Assembly (NCBI GenBank): GCA_029961685.1
Contig: JARWKL010000010.1
Span: forward strand, 10,499,931-10,563,930
Length of the DNA: 64,000 bases
From: Aristolochia californica
Lineage: Eukaryota > Streptophyta > Magnoliopsida > Piperales > Aristolochiaceae
Reading direction: 5' to 3'
Part shown: positions 40,623-52,551 of the stretch, piece by piece
How the letters are laid out: every line of letters starts with the position of its first letter
Position numbering within the stretch: position 1 is the first letter of the stretch
Translations under genes and position numbers: made by a program
Notes under the pieces: model-generated
What the model saw: only the letters and a program-made list of their open reading frames with translations
Told to the model about the DNA's origin: nothing
Databases searched by the model: none

Positions 40623-41031
40623 CATGGATAACAAAACCATGGAGTTCATTTTTAGTGCGTGAAATAATTTTGAAATTGTTTTTGCATACATGAATGCTAA
40701 AATTTTCATTTTATTATGCCTTATATCTTTTCTGTTTACGAGAAAAATGGGAGAGTGAAAACTCAAGTTTGGATCTGAAAACAAATTTGAACATCTAAAA
40801 TGGAAATGCACAAATGCTGAGAGACATAGTTCCAAAAATTATTTGTAATTTTTAAGGATAGGCAAAAAGTTTGTTGTTTGGCCCAGGTAAATATCCACCT
40901 AATTGAGAATTTGATTTTTTCTACTCCTTGAAATTTTTGGGTCATTAGGTCCACTTGCATCCTCAACATGTTTCTGGCATGCAGATCCACCACACTTAAA
41001 GCATGTTAGGATCAGTTACAAGTCCCTTTCC

Positions 41032-41038
41032 TATAAAA
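41032..41038 (+). other. TATA-box-like motif, one per monomer (type instance)
   Basis: TATAAAA in the context TTTCCTATAAAATT, about 14 bp before the HindIII landmark. It is present in most monomers and broken in some (CCGGTAAAATT, CCTATCAAAG, CTTTAAAATT). Whether any copy drives transcription cannot be told from sequence; in AT-rich DNA the match may be accidental. Confidence 0.3.
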
Positions 41039-44000
41039 TTTCACCAAGCTTATTATTAGGGAATGTACTAGTGGAATTTCCAAAACATGGATAACAAAAC
41101 CTTGGAGTTCATTTTTAGTGCATGAAATAATTTTGAAATTTGTTTTGCTTACATGACCACTAAAATTTTCATTTTGTTATGCCTTATATCTTTTTTGTTT
41201 ACGAGAAAAATGGGAGAGTGAAAACTCATGTTTGGGTCCGAAAACAAATTTGAACATCCAAAATGGAAATGCACAATGCTGAGAGAGATAGTTCCAAAAA
41301 GTATCTATGATTTTTAAGGATAGGTAAAAGTGGGTTGTTTGGCCCTGGTAAATATCCAACCACTTGAGAATTTAGTTTTTTCTACTCCTTCAAATTTTTG
41401 GATCATTAAGGCCACTTGCATCCTAAACATGTTTCTGGCATGCATATCCACCTCACTTAAAGCATTTTAGGATCAGTTACAAGTCCCTTTCCTATAAAAT
41501 TCCAACAAGCTTTTTATGAGGGGCTGTACTAGTGGAATTTCCAGAACATGGATAACAAAACCTTGGAGTTCATCTTTAGTGCGTGAAATAATTTTGAAAT
41601 TTTTTTTTGCACACATGAACTCAAAAATTTTCATTTTGTTATGGCTTATATTTTTTTTGTTCACGAGAAAAATGGGAGAGTGAAAACTCAAGTTTGGATC
41701 TGGAAACAAATTTGAACATCCAAAATGGAAATGCACAAATGCTAAGAAAGATAGTTCCAAAAAGTATCTGTGATTTTTAAGGATTGGCAAAAAGTGGGTT
41801 GTTTGGCCCAGATAAACATCCAACCACTTGAGAATTAGACATTTTCAACTCCTTGAAATTTTTGGATCATTAGGACCACTTGCATCCTCAACATGTTTCT
41901 GACATGCATATCCACCACACATAAAGCATCTTAGGATCAGTTACAAGTCCCTTTCATATAAAATTCCACCAAGCTTATTATTAGGGGCTGTACTAGTGGA
42001 ATTTCCAAAACATGGATAACAAAACCATGAAGTTCATTTTTAGTGTGTGAAATAATTTTGAAATTTTTTTTGCTTACATGAACTCCAAAATTTTCATATT
42101 GTCATGCCTTATATCATTTTCATTTACGAGAAAAATGGGAGAGTGAAAACTAAAGTTTAGATCTGAAAACAAATTTTGACATCCAAAATGGAAATGCACA
42201 AATGCTGAGAGAGATAGTTCCAAAAAGTATATGTGATTTTTAATGATAGGTAAAAAGTGGGTTGTTTGGGCCTGGTAAATATCCAACCACTTGAGAATTT
42301 GACATTTTCTACTCCTTAAAATTTTTGGATCATTAGGTCCACTTGCATCCTCAACATGTTTCTGGCATGCTTATCCACCACACATGAAGTATATAGGATC
42401 AGTTACAAGTCCCTTTCTTATAAAATTCCACCAAGCTTATTATTAGGGGCTGTAGTAGTGGAATTTCCAGAACATGGATAACAAAACCTTGGAGTTCATT
42501 TTTAGTGTGTGAAATAATTTTGAAATTTTTTTTGCATACATGAACTCCGAAATTTTCATTTTGTTATGCCTTATATCTTTTTTGTTTACGAGAAAAATGG
42601 GAGAGTGAAAACTCAAGTTTGGATATGAAAACAAATTTTGACATCCAAAATGGAAATGCACAAATGCTGAGAGAGATAGTTCCAAAAAGCATATGTGATT
42701 TTTATGGATAGGGAAAAAGTGGGTTGTTTGGCCCTGGTAAATATCAAACCACTTGAGAATTTGACTTTTTCTACTCCTTGAAATTTTTGGATCATTAAGG
42801 CCACTTGCATCCTCAACATGTTTTTGGCATGCATATCCACCACACTTAAAACATGTTAGGATCAGTTACAAGTCCCTTTCCTATAAAATTCCACCAAGCT
42901 TATTATTAGGGGCTGTACTAGTGGAATTTTAAAAAAATGGATAACAACACCTTCGAGTTCCTTTTTAGTGTGTGAAATAATTTTGAAATTTTTTTTGCAT
43001 ACATGAACTCCAAAATTTTCATATTGTCATGCCTTATATCATTTTCTTTTACGAGAAAAATGGGAGAGTGAAAACTCAAGTTTGGATCTGATAACAAATT
43101 TGGACATCCAAAATGGAAATGCACAAATGCTGAGAGAGATAGTTCCAAAAAGTTTCGGTGATTTTTAAGGATCGGCAAAAAGTGGGTGTTTTGGCCCAGG
43201 TAAATATCCAACCACTTTAGAATTTGAGTTTTTCTACTTCTTGAAATTTTTGGTTCATTAGGTTCACTTGCATCCTCAACATGTTTCTAGCATGCATATC
43301 CACCACACTTAAAGCATGTTAGGATCAGTTACAAATCGTTTTCCTATAAAATTACACCAAGGTTATTATTTGGCGCTGTCCTAGTGGAATTTCCAGAACA
43401 TGGATAACAATACCTTGGGGTTCATTTTTAGTGTGTGAAATAATTTTGAAATTTTTTTTGCATACAAGAACTCTAAAATTTTCATTTTGTTATGCCTTAT
43501 ATCTTTTTTGTTTACGAGAAAAATGGGAGAGTGAAAACTCAATTTTGGATCTGAAAAAAAAATTTGAACATCCAAAATAGAAATGCACAAATGCTGTGAG
43601 AGATAGTTCCGAAAAGTATCTGTGATTTTTAAGGATTGGCAAAAAGTGGGTTGTTTGGCCCAGGAAAATATCCAACCACTTGAGAATTTGATTTTTTCTA
43701 CTCCTTGAAATTTTTGGATCATTAGGTCCACTTGCATCCTCAACATGTTTCTGGCATGCATATCCACCACACTTAAAGCATGTTAGGATCAATTACTAGT
43801 CCCTTTCCTGTAAAATTCCACCAAGCTTATTATTAGGGCCTGCACTAGTGGAATTTCCAGAACATGGATAACAAAAGCAAAGAGTTCATTTTTAGTGTGT
43901 CAAATATTTTTCAAAATTTTTTTGCATACATGAACACTAAAATTTGCATTTTGTTATGCCTTGTATTTTTTTTGTTTCCGAGAAAAATGGGAGAGTTAGA

Positions 44001-46010
44001 ACTCAAGTTTGGATCTGAAAACAAATTTGAACATCCAAAATGGAAATGCACAAATGCTGAGAGAGAGAGTTCCAAAAATTATCTGTGAATTTTAAGGATA
44101 GGCAAAAAGTGGGTTGTTTGGCTTAGGTAAATATCCAACCATTTGAGAATTTGATTTTTTCTACTCTTTGAAATTTTTGGATCATTAGGTCCACTTGTAT
44201 CCTCAACATGTTTCTGGCTTGCATATCCACCACACATAAAGCATGTTAGGATCAATTACCAATCCCTTTCCTATACAATACCACCTAGCTTATTATTAGG
44301 GGCTGTACTAGTAGAATTTCCAAAACATGGAGAACAAAACCTTGGAGTTCATTTTTAGTGCTTGAAATAATTTTAAAATATTTTTTGCACACATGAACTC
44401 TAAAATTCTCTTTTTATTAGGCCTTATATCTTTTTTGTTTACGAGAAAAATGGGAGAGTGAAAACTCAAGTTTGGATCTGGAAATAAATTTGGACATCCA
44501 AAATTGAAAGGCACAAATGCTGACACAGATAGTTCCAAAAAGTATCTGTGATTTTTAAGGATAGGATAAAAGTTGGGTTGTTTGGCCCAGGTCAATATCC
44601 AACCAGTTGAGAATTTGATTTTTTTTGCTCCTTGAAATTTTTGGATCATTAGGTCCACTTGCATGCTCAACATATTTCAAGCATGCATATCCACCACACT
44701 TAAAGCATCTTAGGATCAGTTACAAGTCCCTTTCCAATTGAATTCCACCAAGCTTATTATTAGGGGTTGTACTAGTGGAATTTCTAGAACATGCATAACA
44801 AAACCTCTGAGTTCACTTTTAGTGCGTGAAATAATTTTGAAATTTTTTTTGCTTATATGCACTCCAAAATTTTCATTTTGTTATGCCTTATATCTTTTTT
44901 TTTTATGAGAAAAAATGGGCGAGTGAAAAATCAAGTTTGTATCGGGAAACAAATTTGAACATCCAAAATGGAAATCCACAAATGGTGAGAGAGATAGTTC
45001 CAAAATGTACATGTGATTTTTAAGGATAGGAAAAAAGAGGGTTGTTTGGCCCATTTAAATATCCAACCACATGAGAATTTGACTTTTTTTACTCCTTGAA
45101 ATTTTAGGATCATTACGTCCACTTGCATCCTCAACATGCTTCTAGCATGCATATCCACCACACTTAAAGCATGTTAGGATCTGTTACAAGTCCATTTACT
45201 ATAAAATTCCACCAAACTTATTATTAGGGGCTGTACTAGTGGAATTTCTAGAACATGGATAACAAAACCATGGAGTTCATTTTTAGTGTGTGAAATAATT
45301 TTGAAATTTTTTTTGCATACATGAACTTCAAAATTTTCGTATTGTAATGCCTTATATCATTTTTGTTTACGAGAAAAATGGGAGAGTGAAAACTCAAGTT
45401 TGGATCTGAAAACAAATTTGGACATCCAAAATGGAAATGCACAAATGCAGAGAGAGATAGTTCCAAAAAGTATCTGTGATTTTTAAGGATAGGAAAAAAT
45501 TGGGTTGTTTGGCCCAGGTAAATATCCAACCACTTGAGAATTTGACTTTCTCTACTCCTTGAAATTTTTGGATCATTAGGTCCACTTGCATCCTCAACAT
45601 GTTTATGCCATGCATATCCACCACACTTAAAGCATGTTAGGATCAGTTACAAGTCCCTTTCCTATAAAATTTCACCAAGCTTATTATTAGGGGATGTACT
45701 AGTGGAATTTCCAAAACATGGATAACAAAACCTTGGAGTTCATTTTTAGTGAGTGAAATAATTTTGAAATTTGTTTTGCATACATGACCGCTAAAATTTT
45801 CATTTTGTTATGCCTTATATCTTTTTTGTTTACGAGAAAAATGGGAGAGTGAAAACTCATGTTTGGGTCCGAAAACAAATTTGAACATCCAAAATGGAAA
45901 TGCACAAATGCTGAGAGAGATAGTTCCAAAAAGTATCTGTGATTTTTAAGGATAGGAAAACGTGGGTTGTTTGGCCCTGGTCAATATCCAACCACTTGAG
46001 AATTTAATTT

Positions 46011-46035
46011 TTTCTATTCCTTCAAAAAGTATCTG
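46011..46035 (+). repeat. Deletion junction (about 366 bp missing)
   Basis: TTTTCTATTCCTTC runs directly into AAAAAGTATCTGTG. The related copy at 41.4-41.76 kb has the intact sequence between these points. The left parent ends CCTTCAAATTTT and the right parent reads GTTCCAAAAAGTA, so only about five to six bases of homology (TTC/AAA) are shared. The result is a partial tandem of about 96 bp: AAGTATCTGT occurs at 45,931 and again at 46,027. Confidence 0.88.
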
Positions 46036-46420
46036 TGATTTTTAAGGATTGGCAAAAAGTGGGTTGTTTGGCCCAGATAAATATCCAACCACTTGAGAAT
46101 TAGACATTTTCTACTCCTTGAAATTTTTGGATCATTTGGACCACTTGCATCCTCAACATGTTTCTGACATGCATATCCACCACACATAAAGCATCTTAGG
46201 ATCAGTTACAAGTCCCTTTCGTATAAAATTCCACCAAGCTTATTATTAGGGGCTTTACTAGTGGAATTTCCAAAACATGGATAACAAAACCATGAAGTTC
46301 ATTTTTAGTGTGTGAAATAATTTTGAAATTTTTTTTGCATACATGAACTCCAAAATTTTCATATTGTCATTCCTTATATCATTTTCATTTACGAGAAAAA
46401 TGGGAGAGTGAAAACTCAAG

Positions 46421-49400
46421 TTTGGACTGGAAACAAATTTGAACATCAGAAATGGAAATGCACAAAAGTTGAGAGACATAGTTCCAAAAAGTATTTGTGA
46501 TTTTTAAGGATAGTCAAAAAGTGGGTTGTTTGGCCCAGGTAAATATCCAACCACTTTAGAATTTGATTTTTCTACTCCTTAAAATTGTTGGATCATTAGG
46601 TCCACTTGCATTCTCAACATGTTTCAAACATGCATATCCACCACACTTAAAGCGTGTTAGGATCAGTTACAAGTCCCTTTCTTATAAAATTCCACCAAGC
46701 TTATTATTAGGGGCTGTACTAGTGGAATTTCCAGAACATGGATAACAAAACCTTGGAGTTCATTTTTAGTGAGTGAAATAATCTTGAAATTTTTTTTGCA
46801 TACATGAACTTCAAAATTTTTATTTTGCTATGCCTTATATCTTTTCAGTTTACGAAGAAAATAGGAGAGTGAAAACTCAAGTTTGGATCTAGAAACAAAT
46901 TTGAACATGCAAAATGGAAATGCACAAATGTTGAGAGAGATAGTCCCAAAAAGTATTTATGATTTTAAAGGATAGGAAAAAATTGGGTTGTTTGGCCCAG
47001 GTAAATATCCACCCAATTGAGAATTTGATTTTTTCTACTCCTTGAAATTTTTGGATCGTTAGGTCCACTTGCATCCAGAACATGTTTCAAGCATGCATAT
47101 CCACCACACTTAAAGCATGTTAAGATCAATTACAACTCCCTTTCCGGTAAAATTCCACCAAGCTTATTTTTAGGGGCTTTACTAGTGGAATTTCCAGAAC
47201 ATGGATAACAAAACCTTGCAGTTAATTTTTAGTGCGTGAAGTAATTTTGAAATTTTTTTTGCATACATGAGCTTTAAAATTTTCATTTTGTTATGCCTTA
47301 TATCTTTTTTGTTTACGAGAAGAATGAGAGAATGAAAACTCGAGTTTGGATCTGAAAACAAATTTGAACATCCAAAATGGAAATGCAAAAATGCTGGGAG
47401 AGATAGTTCCAAAAAGCATCTGTGATTTTTAAGGATAGGCAAAAAGTGGGTTGTTTGGCCGAGGTAAATATGAAACCACTTGAGAATTTGATTTTTTCAG
47501 CTTGTTCAAATTTTTGGATCATAAGGTCCACTTGCTTCCTCAACATGTTTCTGGCATGCATGTCTACTGCACTTTAAGCATGTTAGGATCAGTTACAAGT
47601 CCATTTCCTATAAAATTCCACCAAGCTTATTATTAGGGGCTGTACTAGTGAAATTTCCAGAACATGGATAACAAAATCTTGGAGTTCATTTTTAGTGCGA
47701 GAAATAATTTTGAAATTTTTTTTGCATACATGAACTCTAAAATTTTCATTTTGTTATTCCTTATATCTTTTTTGTTTACGAGAAAAATGGGAGAGCAAAA
47801 ACTCATGTTTGGATATGAAAACAAATTTGAACATCGAAAATGGAAATGCATAAATGCTGAGAGAGATAGTTCCAAAAAGCATCTGTGATTTTTAAGGATA
47901 GGCAAAAAGTTGGTTGTTTGGCCCAGGTAAATATCCAACCACTTGAGAATTTGATTTTTTCTGTTCCTTCATATTTTTGGATCATAAGGTCCACTTGCTT
48001 CCTCAACATGTTTCTGGCATGCATATCCACCACACTTAAAGCATGTTAGGATCAATTACAAGTCCTTTTCCTATAAAATTCCACCAAGCTTATTATTAGG
48101 GGTTGTACTAGTGAAATTTTCAGAACATAGATAACAAAACCTCGGAGTTCATTTTTAGTGCAAAATATAATTTTGAATTGTTTTTGGCAAACATGAACTG
48201 TCAAATGTTCATTTTGTTATGCCATATATCTTTTTTGTTTACGATAAAAATGGGAGAGCAAAAACTCAAGTTTGGATATGGAAACAAATTTGAACATCCA
48301 AAATGGAAATGCATAAATGCTGAGAGAGATAGTTCCAAAAAGTATCTGTGATTTTTAAGGATAGGCAAAAAGTGGGTTGTTTGGCCCTGGTAAATATCCA
48401 ACCACTTGAGAATTTGACATTTTTTACTCCTTAAAATTTTTGGATCATTAGGTCCACTTGCATGCTCAACATGTTTCAAGCATGCATATCCACCACACTT
48501 AAAGCATGTTAGGATCAATTACAACTCCCTTTCCGGTAAAATTCCACCAAGCTTATTATTAGGGGTTGTACTAGTGGAATTTCCAGAACATAGATAACAA
48601 AACCTTGGAGTTCATTTTTAGTGCGTGAAATAATTTTGAAATTTTTTTTTGCATACATGAACTCAAAAATTTTCATTTTGATATGCCTTATATTTTTTTT
48701 GTTCACGAGAAAAATGGGAGAGTGAAAACTCAAGTTTGGATCTGGAAACAAATTTGAACATCCAAAATGGAAATGCACAAATGCTAAGAGAGATAGTTCC
48801 AAAAAGTATCTGTGATTTCTAAGGATAGGCAAAAACTGGGTTGTGTGGCCTAGGTAAATATACAACCACTTGAGAATTTGATTTTTTCTACTCCTTGAAA
48901 TTTTTGGATCATTAGGTCCACCTGCATCCTCAACATGTTTCTGGCATACATATCCACCACACATAAAGCATCTTAGGATCAGTTACAAGTCCCTTTCCTA
49001 TAAAATTCTTCCAAGCATATTATTAGGGGTTGTAATAGTGGAATTTCCAGAACATGTATAACAAAACATTGGTGTTCATTTTTAGTGCGTGAAATATTTT
49101 AAAATTTTTTTTTGCATACATGAACTCTAAAATTTTCATTTTGTTATGCCTTATATCTTTATTGTTTACGAGAAAAATGGGAGAGTGAAAACTCAAGTTT
49201 GGATCTGAAAACAAATTTGAACATCAAAAATGAAAATGGACAAATGCTGAGAGAGATAGTTCCAAAAAGTATCTGTGATTTTTAAGGATAGGCAAAAAGT
49301 GGGTTGTTTGGCTCTGGTAAATATCCAACCACTTGAGAATTTGATTTTTTCTACTCCTTGAAATTTTTGGATCATTAGGTCCACTTGCATCCTCAACATG

Positions 49401-50220
49401 TTTCTGGCATGCTTATCCACCACACTTAAAGCATGTTAGCATTAGTTACCAGTCCCTTTCCTGTAAAATTCCACCAAGCTTATTATTAGGGGTTGTACTA
49501 GTGGAATTTCAAGAACATGGAGAACAAAACCATGGAGTTCATTTTTTGTGCGTGAAATAATTTTGAAATATTTTTTGCATACATGAACTCCAAAATTTTC
49601 ATATTGTCATGCCTTATATCTTTTTCATTTAGGAGAAAAATGGACGAGTGAAAACTCAAGCTTGGATATGAAAGCAAATTTTGACATCCAAAATTTAAAT
49701 GCCCAAATGCTGAGAGAGGGATAGTTCCAAAAAGTATCTGTGATTTTTAAGCATAGGAAAAAAGTGGGTTGTTTGGCGCTTGTAAATATCCATCCACTTG
49801 AGAATTTGACTTTTTCTACTCCTTGAAATGTTTTGATCATTAGGTCCACTTGCATCCTCAACATTTTTCTGGCATGCATATCCACCACACTTAAAGCATG
49901 TTAGGATCAGTTACAAGTCCTTTTCCTATCAAAGTCCACCAAGCTTATTATTAGGGGCTATACTAGTGAAATTTCCTGAACATGGATAACAAAACCTTGG
50001 AGTTCATTTTTAGAGCGTGAAATAATTTTGAAATTTTTTATGCAAACATGAACTCTAAAATTTTCATTTTGTTATGCCTTATATCTTTTTGGTTTACGAG
50101 AAAAATGGGAGAGTGAAAACATAAGTTTGGATCAGAAAACTAATTTGAACATCCAAAATGGAAATGCATAAATGCTGCAAGAGATAGTTCCAAAAAATAT
50201 CGGTGATTTTTAAGGATAGG
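46421..50220 (+). repeat. Super-block copy III (partial, about 3.8 kb)
   Basis: Landmarks at 46697, 47160, 47623, 48086, 48549, 49013, 49476 and 49941 pair with 11084, 11547, 11984, 12447, 12910, 13372, 13835 and 14300 of copy I. The offset is 35,613, then 35,639-35,641; the 26-bp step is a small deletion in copy I near 11.64 kb. Shared private variants are GAAGAAAATAGG, TTTCCGGTAAAATTCC, TTCATATTTTTGGATCATAAGG, GCAAAATATAA/GCGAAATATAA, TTGTTCACGAG, CATATTGTCATGCC and GGACGAGTG. At the left edge, 46,600-46,660 resembles 10,500-10,590 of copy I (both have AAAGCGTGTTAGG), so one monomer of copy I (10,624-11,084) has no counterpart here. The left boundary at about 46,421 is an abrupt change of variant type (GGACTGGAAAC follows). 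Copy III keeps the monomer that copy II lacks. Confidence 0.85.
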
Positions 50221-52551
50221 CAAAAAGTGGGTTGTTTGGCCCAGGTAAATATCCAACCACTTGAGAATTTGACATTTTCTACTCCTTGATATTTTTGGAC
50301 ATTAGGTCTACTTGCATCCTCAACATGTTTCTGACATGCATATTCACCACACTTAAAGCATCTTAGGATCAGTTACAAGTCCTTTTGCCTATAAAATTCC
50401 ACAAAGCTTATTATTAGGGGTTGTACTAGTGAATTTTTTGAACATGGATAACAAAACCTTGGACTTCATTTTTAGTGCGTGAAATAATTTTGAAATTTTT
50501 TTTGCATACATGAATTCTAAATTTTTCATTTTGTTATGCCTTACATATTTTTTGTTTATGAGAAAAATGGGAGAGTGAAAACTCAAGTTTGGATATGAAA
50601 AGAAATTTGAACATCCAAAACGGAAATGCATAAATCCTGAGAGAGATAGTTCCAAAAAGTATCTGTGATTTTTAAGGATAGCCAAATAGTGGGTTGTTTG
50701 GCCTAGGTAAATATCCAACCACTTGAGAATTTGACATTTTCTACTCCTTTAAATTTTTGGATCATTAGGTCTACTTGCATCCTCAACATGTTTCTGGCAT
50801 GCATATTCACCACACTTAAAGCATCTTTGGATCAGTTACAAGTCCTTTTCCTATAAAATTCTACCAAACATATTATTAGGGGTTGTGCTAGTGGAATTTC
50901 CAGAACATGGATAACAAAACCGTGGAGTTTATTTTTAGTGCGTGAAATAATTTTGAAATTTTTTTTGCATACATGGACACTAAAATTTTCATTTTTTTAT
51001 GCCTTATATCTTTTTTTTTTACGAGCAAAATGGGAGAGTGAAGACTCAAGTTTGGATCTGAAAAAAAATTTGAACATCCAAAATGGAAATGCACAAATGC
51101 TGACAGAGATAGTTCCAAAAAGTATCTGTGATTTTTAAGGATAGGCAAAAAGTGGGTTGTTTGGCCCAGGTAAATATCCAACCACTTTAGAATTTAATTT
51201 TTTCTACTCCTTGAAATTTTTTGATCATTAGGTCCACTTGCTTCCTCAAGACGTTTCTGCCATGCATATCCACTGCACTGAAAGCATGTTAGGATGAGTT
51301 ACAAGTCCCTTTCCTATAAAATTCCACCAAGCTTATTTTTAGGGGTTGTACTAGTGGAATTTTCAGAACATGGATAACAAAACCTTGGAGTTCAATTTTT
51401 GTGCCAAAAATAATTTTGAATTTTTTTTTGCATACATGAACACTAAAATTTCCATTTTGTTATGCCTTATATGTTTTTGTTTACGAGAAAAATGGGAGAG
51501 TGAAAACTCAACTTTGGATCCGGAAACAAATTTGAACATTCAAAATGGAAATGCACAAATGCTGAGAGAGATAGTTCCAAAAAGTATCTGTGATTTTTAA
51601 GGATAGGTAAAAAGTGGGTTGTTTGGCCCAAGTAAATATCCAACCACTTGCGAATTTAATTTTTTCTGCTCCTTGAAATTTTTGGATCATTAGGTCCACT
51701 TGCATCCTCAACATGTTTCTGGCATGCATATCCACCACACTTAAAGCATGTTAGAATCAGTTACAAGTCCTTTTCCTATAAAATTCCACAAAGCTTATTA
51801 TTAGGGGTTGTCTTAGTGAAATTTCCTGAACATGGATAACAAAACCTTCGACTTCATTTTTTGTGCGTGAAATAATTTTGAAATTTTTTTTGCATACTTA
51901 AACGCTAAAATTTTCATTTTGTTCTGCCTTATATCTTTTTTGTTTACGAGAAAAATGTGAGAGTGAAGACTCAGTTTTGGATATGAAAGGAAATTTGAAC
52001 ATCCAAAATGGAAATGCATAAATCCTGAGAGAGATAGTTCCAAAAAGTATCGGTGATTTTTAAGGATAGGCAAAAAGTGGGTTGTTTGGCCCAGGTAAAT
52101 ATCCAACCACTTGAGAATTTGACATTTTCTACTCCTTGATATTTTTGGATCATTAGCTCTACTTGCATCCTCAACATGTTTCTGGCATGCATATTCACCA
52201 CACGTAAAGCATCTTAGGATCAGTTACAAGTCCCTTTCTTATAAAATTCTACCAAACATATTATTAGGGGTTGTACTAGTGGAAATTCTAGAACATGGAT
52301 AACAAAAGCATGGACTTCATTTTTAGTGCGTGAAATATTTTTGAAATTTTTTTTACATACATGAACACTAAAATTTTCATTTTTTTATGCCTTATATCAT
52401 TTTTGTTTACGAGAAAAATGGGAGAGTGAAAACTCAAGTTTAGATCTGAAAACAAATTTGAACATCCAAAAAGGAAATGCGCAAATGCTGAGATAGATAG
52501 CTCCAAAAAGTATCTGTGATTTTCAAGGATAGGCAAAAAGTGGGTTGTTTG
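50221..52551 (+). repeat. Three-monomer higher-order repeat, left cluster
   Basis: Landmarks: 50404, 50866 (AAACAT), 51329, 51791 and 52254 (AAACAT). The AAACAT variant recurs after 1,388 bp (three monomers). It travels with GCATATTCACCACAC about 65 bp upstream and with CATGGACACTAAAA or CATGAACACTAAAA downstream. The middle monomers carry TTTCTGCCATGC with GTGCCAAAAATAATTTT, and CATACTTAAACGCTAAAA. The same order recurs at 57.0-60.5 kb at an offset of about 6,428-6,430. Near 52,491 the sequence GAGATAGATAGCTCC matches about 60,756. Confidence 0.85.

Larger units (their letters stand above)
26066..40740 (+). repeat. Super-block copy II (about 14.7 kb)
   Basis: Landmarks lie at 26332, 26796, 27259, 27722, 28169, 28632, 29096, 29559, 30022, 30482, 30944, 31664, 32127, 32589, 33309, 33753, 34216, 34678, 35140, 35589, 36048, 36509, 36903, 37365, 37828, 38275, 38738, 39195, 39659, 40121 and 40583. 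Offsets to copy I: 26,060 (start), 26,086 (27.7 kb), 25,160 (28.2-29.6 kb), 25,190 (30.0-30.5 kb), about 27,285-27,305 (33.3-34.2 kb), about 26,350-26,365 (34.7-36.5 kb), 26,280 (36.9-37.8 kb), and 25,820-25,828 (38.3-40.6 kb). Most jumps are multiples of about 463 bp, so whole monomers were gained or lost. The 70-bp step near 36.55 kb is an internal deletion. The match to copy I fades at about 40,740 (copy I about 14,920). Confidence 0.85.
40583..41045 (+). repeat. Reference monomer (463 bp), phased on its HindIII site
   Basis: This is a clean full-length unit, usable as the type monomer. Order of landmarks from its AAGCTT (position 1): ACTAGT at 22-27; TTCCAGAA at 33-40; GTGCGTGAAAT with the first CpG at about 76; a T-tract followed by GCATACATGAA at about 93-110 (here interrupted by one G); TTTACGAGAAAAATGGGAG with the second CpG at about 157; GGATCTGAAAACAAATTTG; TAGTTCCAAAAA; GGATAGGCAAAAAG; TTGTTTGGCCCAGG; the CCACTTG-type segment; CTCCTTGAAATTTTTGG; GGTCCACTTGCATCC; CAACATGTTTCTGGCATGC; CCACCACACTTAAAGCATG; and CTATAAAATT 8-17 bp before the next HindIII site. 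463 is not a multiple of three, so a reading frame changes phase from one monomer to the next. Small point variants relative to the majority are GGTCAT for GGATCAT and GCAGATCC for GCATATCC. Confidence 0.9.
40741..46420 (+). repeat. Mosaic array segment between super-block copies II and III
   Basis: Landmarks: 41046, 41507, 41971, 42433, 42896, 43359 (AAGGTT), 43823, 44286 (TAGCTT), 44750, 45214 (AAACTT), 45677 and 46236. Variant types known from elsewhere are mixed here: GTTTGGGTCCG with ATTTAGTTTTTTC, CACATAAAGCATCTTAGG, and the CATATTGTCATGCC / TTTTGACATCC type. Internally, 41.05-42.15 kb pairs with 45.68-46.42 kb. The offset is 4,631 on the left and 4,265 on the right, so the second copy has lost about 366 bp. 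No gene was seen. Confidence 0.8.

Noticed and set aside
40583..41045. CENP-B box in the monomer
   Set aside because: The consensus has only two CpGs, and neither sits in a TTCG...CGGG arrangement.
40583..41045. Satellite derived from a tRNA or 5S rRNA gene
   Set aside because: I could not find paired A and B box promoters, a cloverleaf fold or 5S-like conserved segments.
40583..41045. Internal sub-repeat of about 70 bp (GGATCATTAGGTCC against GGATCAGTTACAAGTCC)
   Set aside because: Similarity covers fewer than 20 bases with gaps and does not extend. It is likely chance in a low-complexity sequence.
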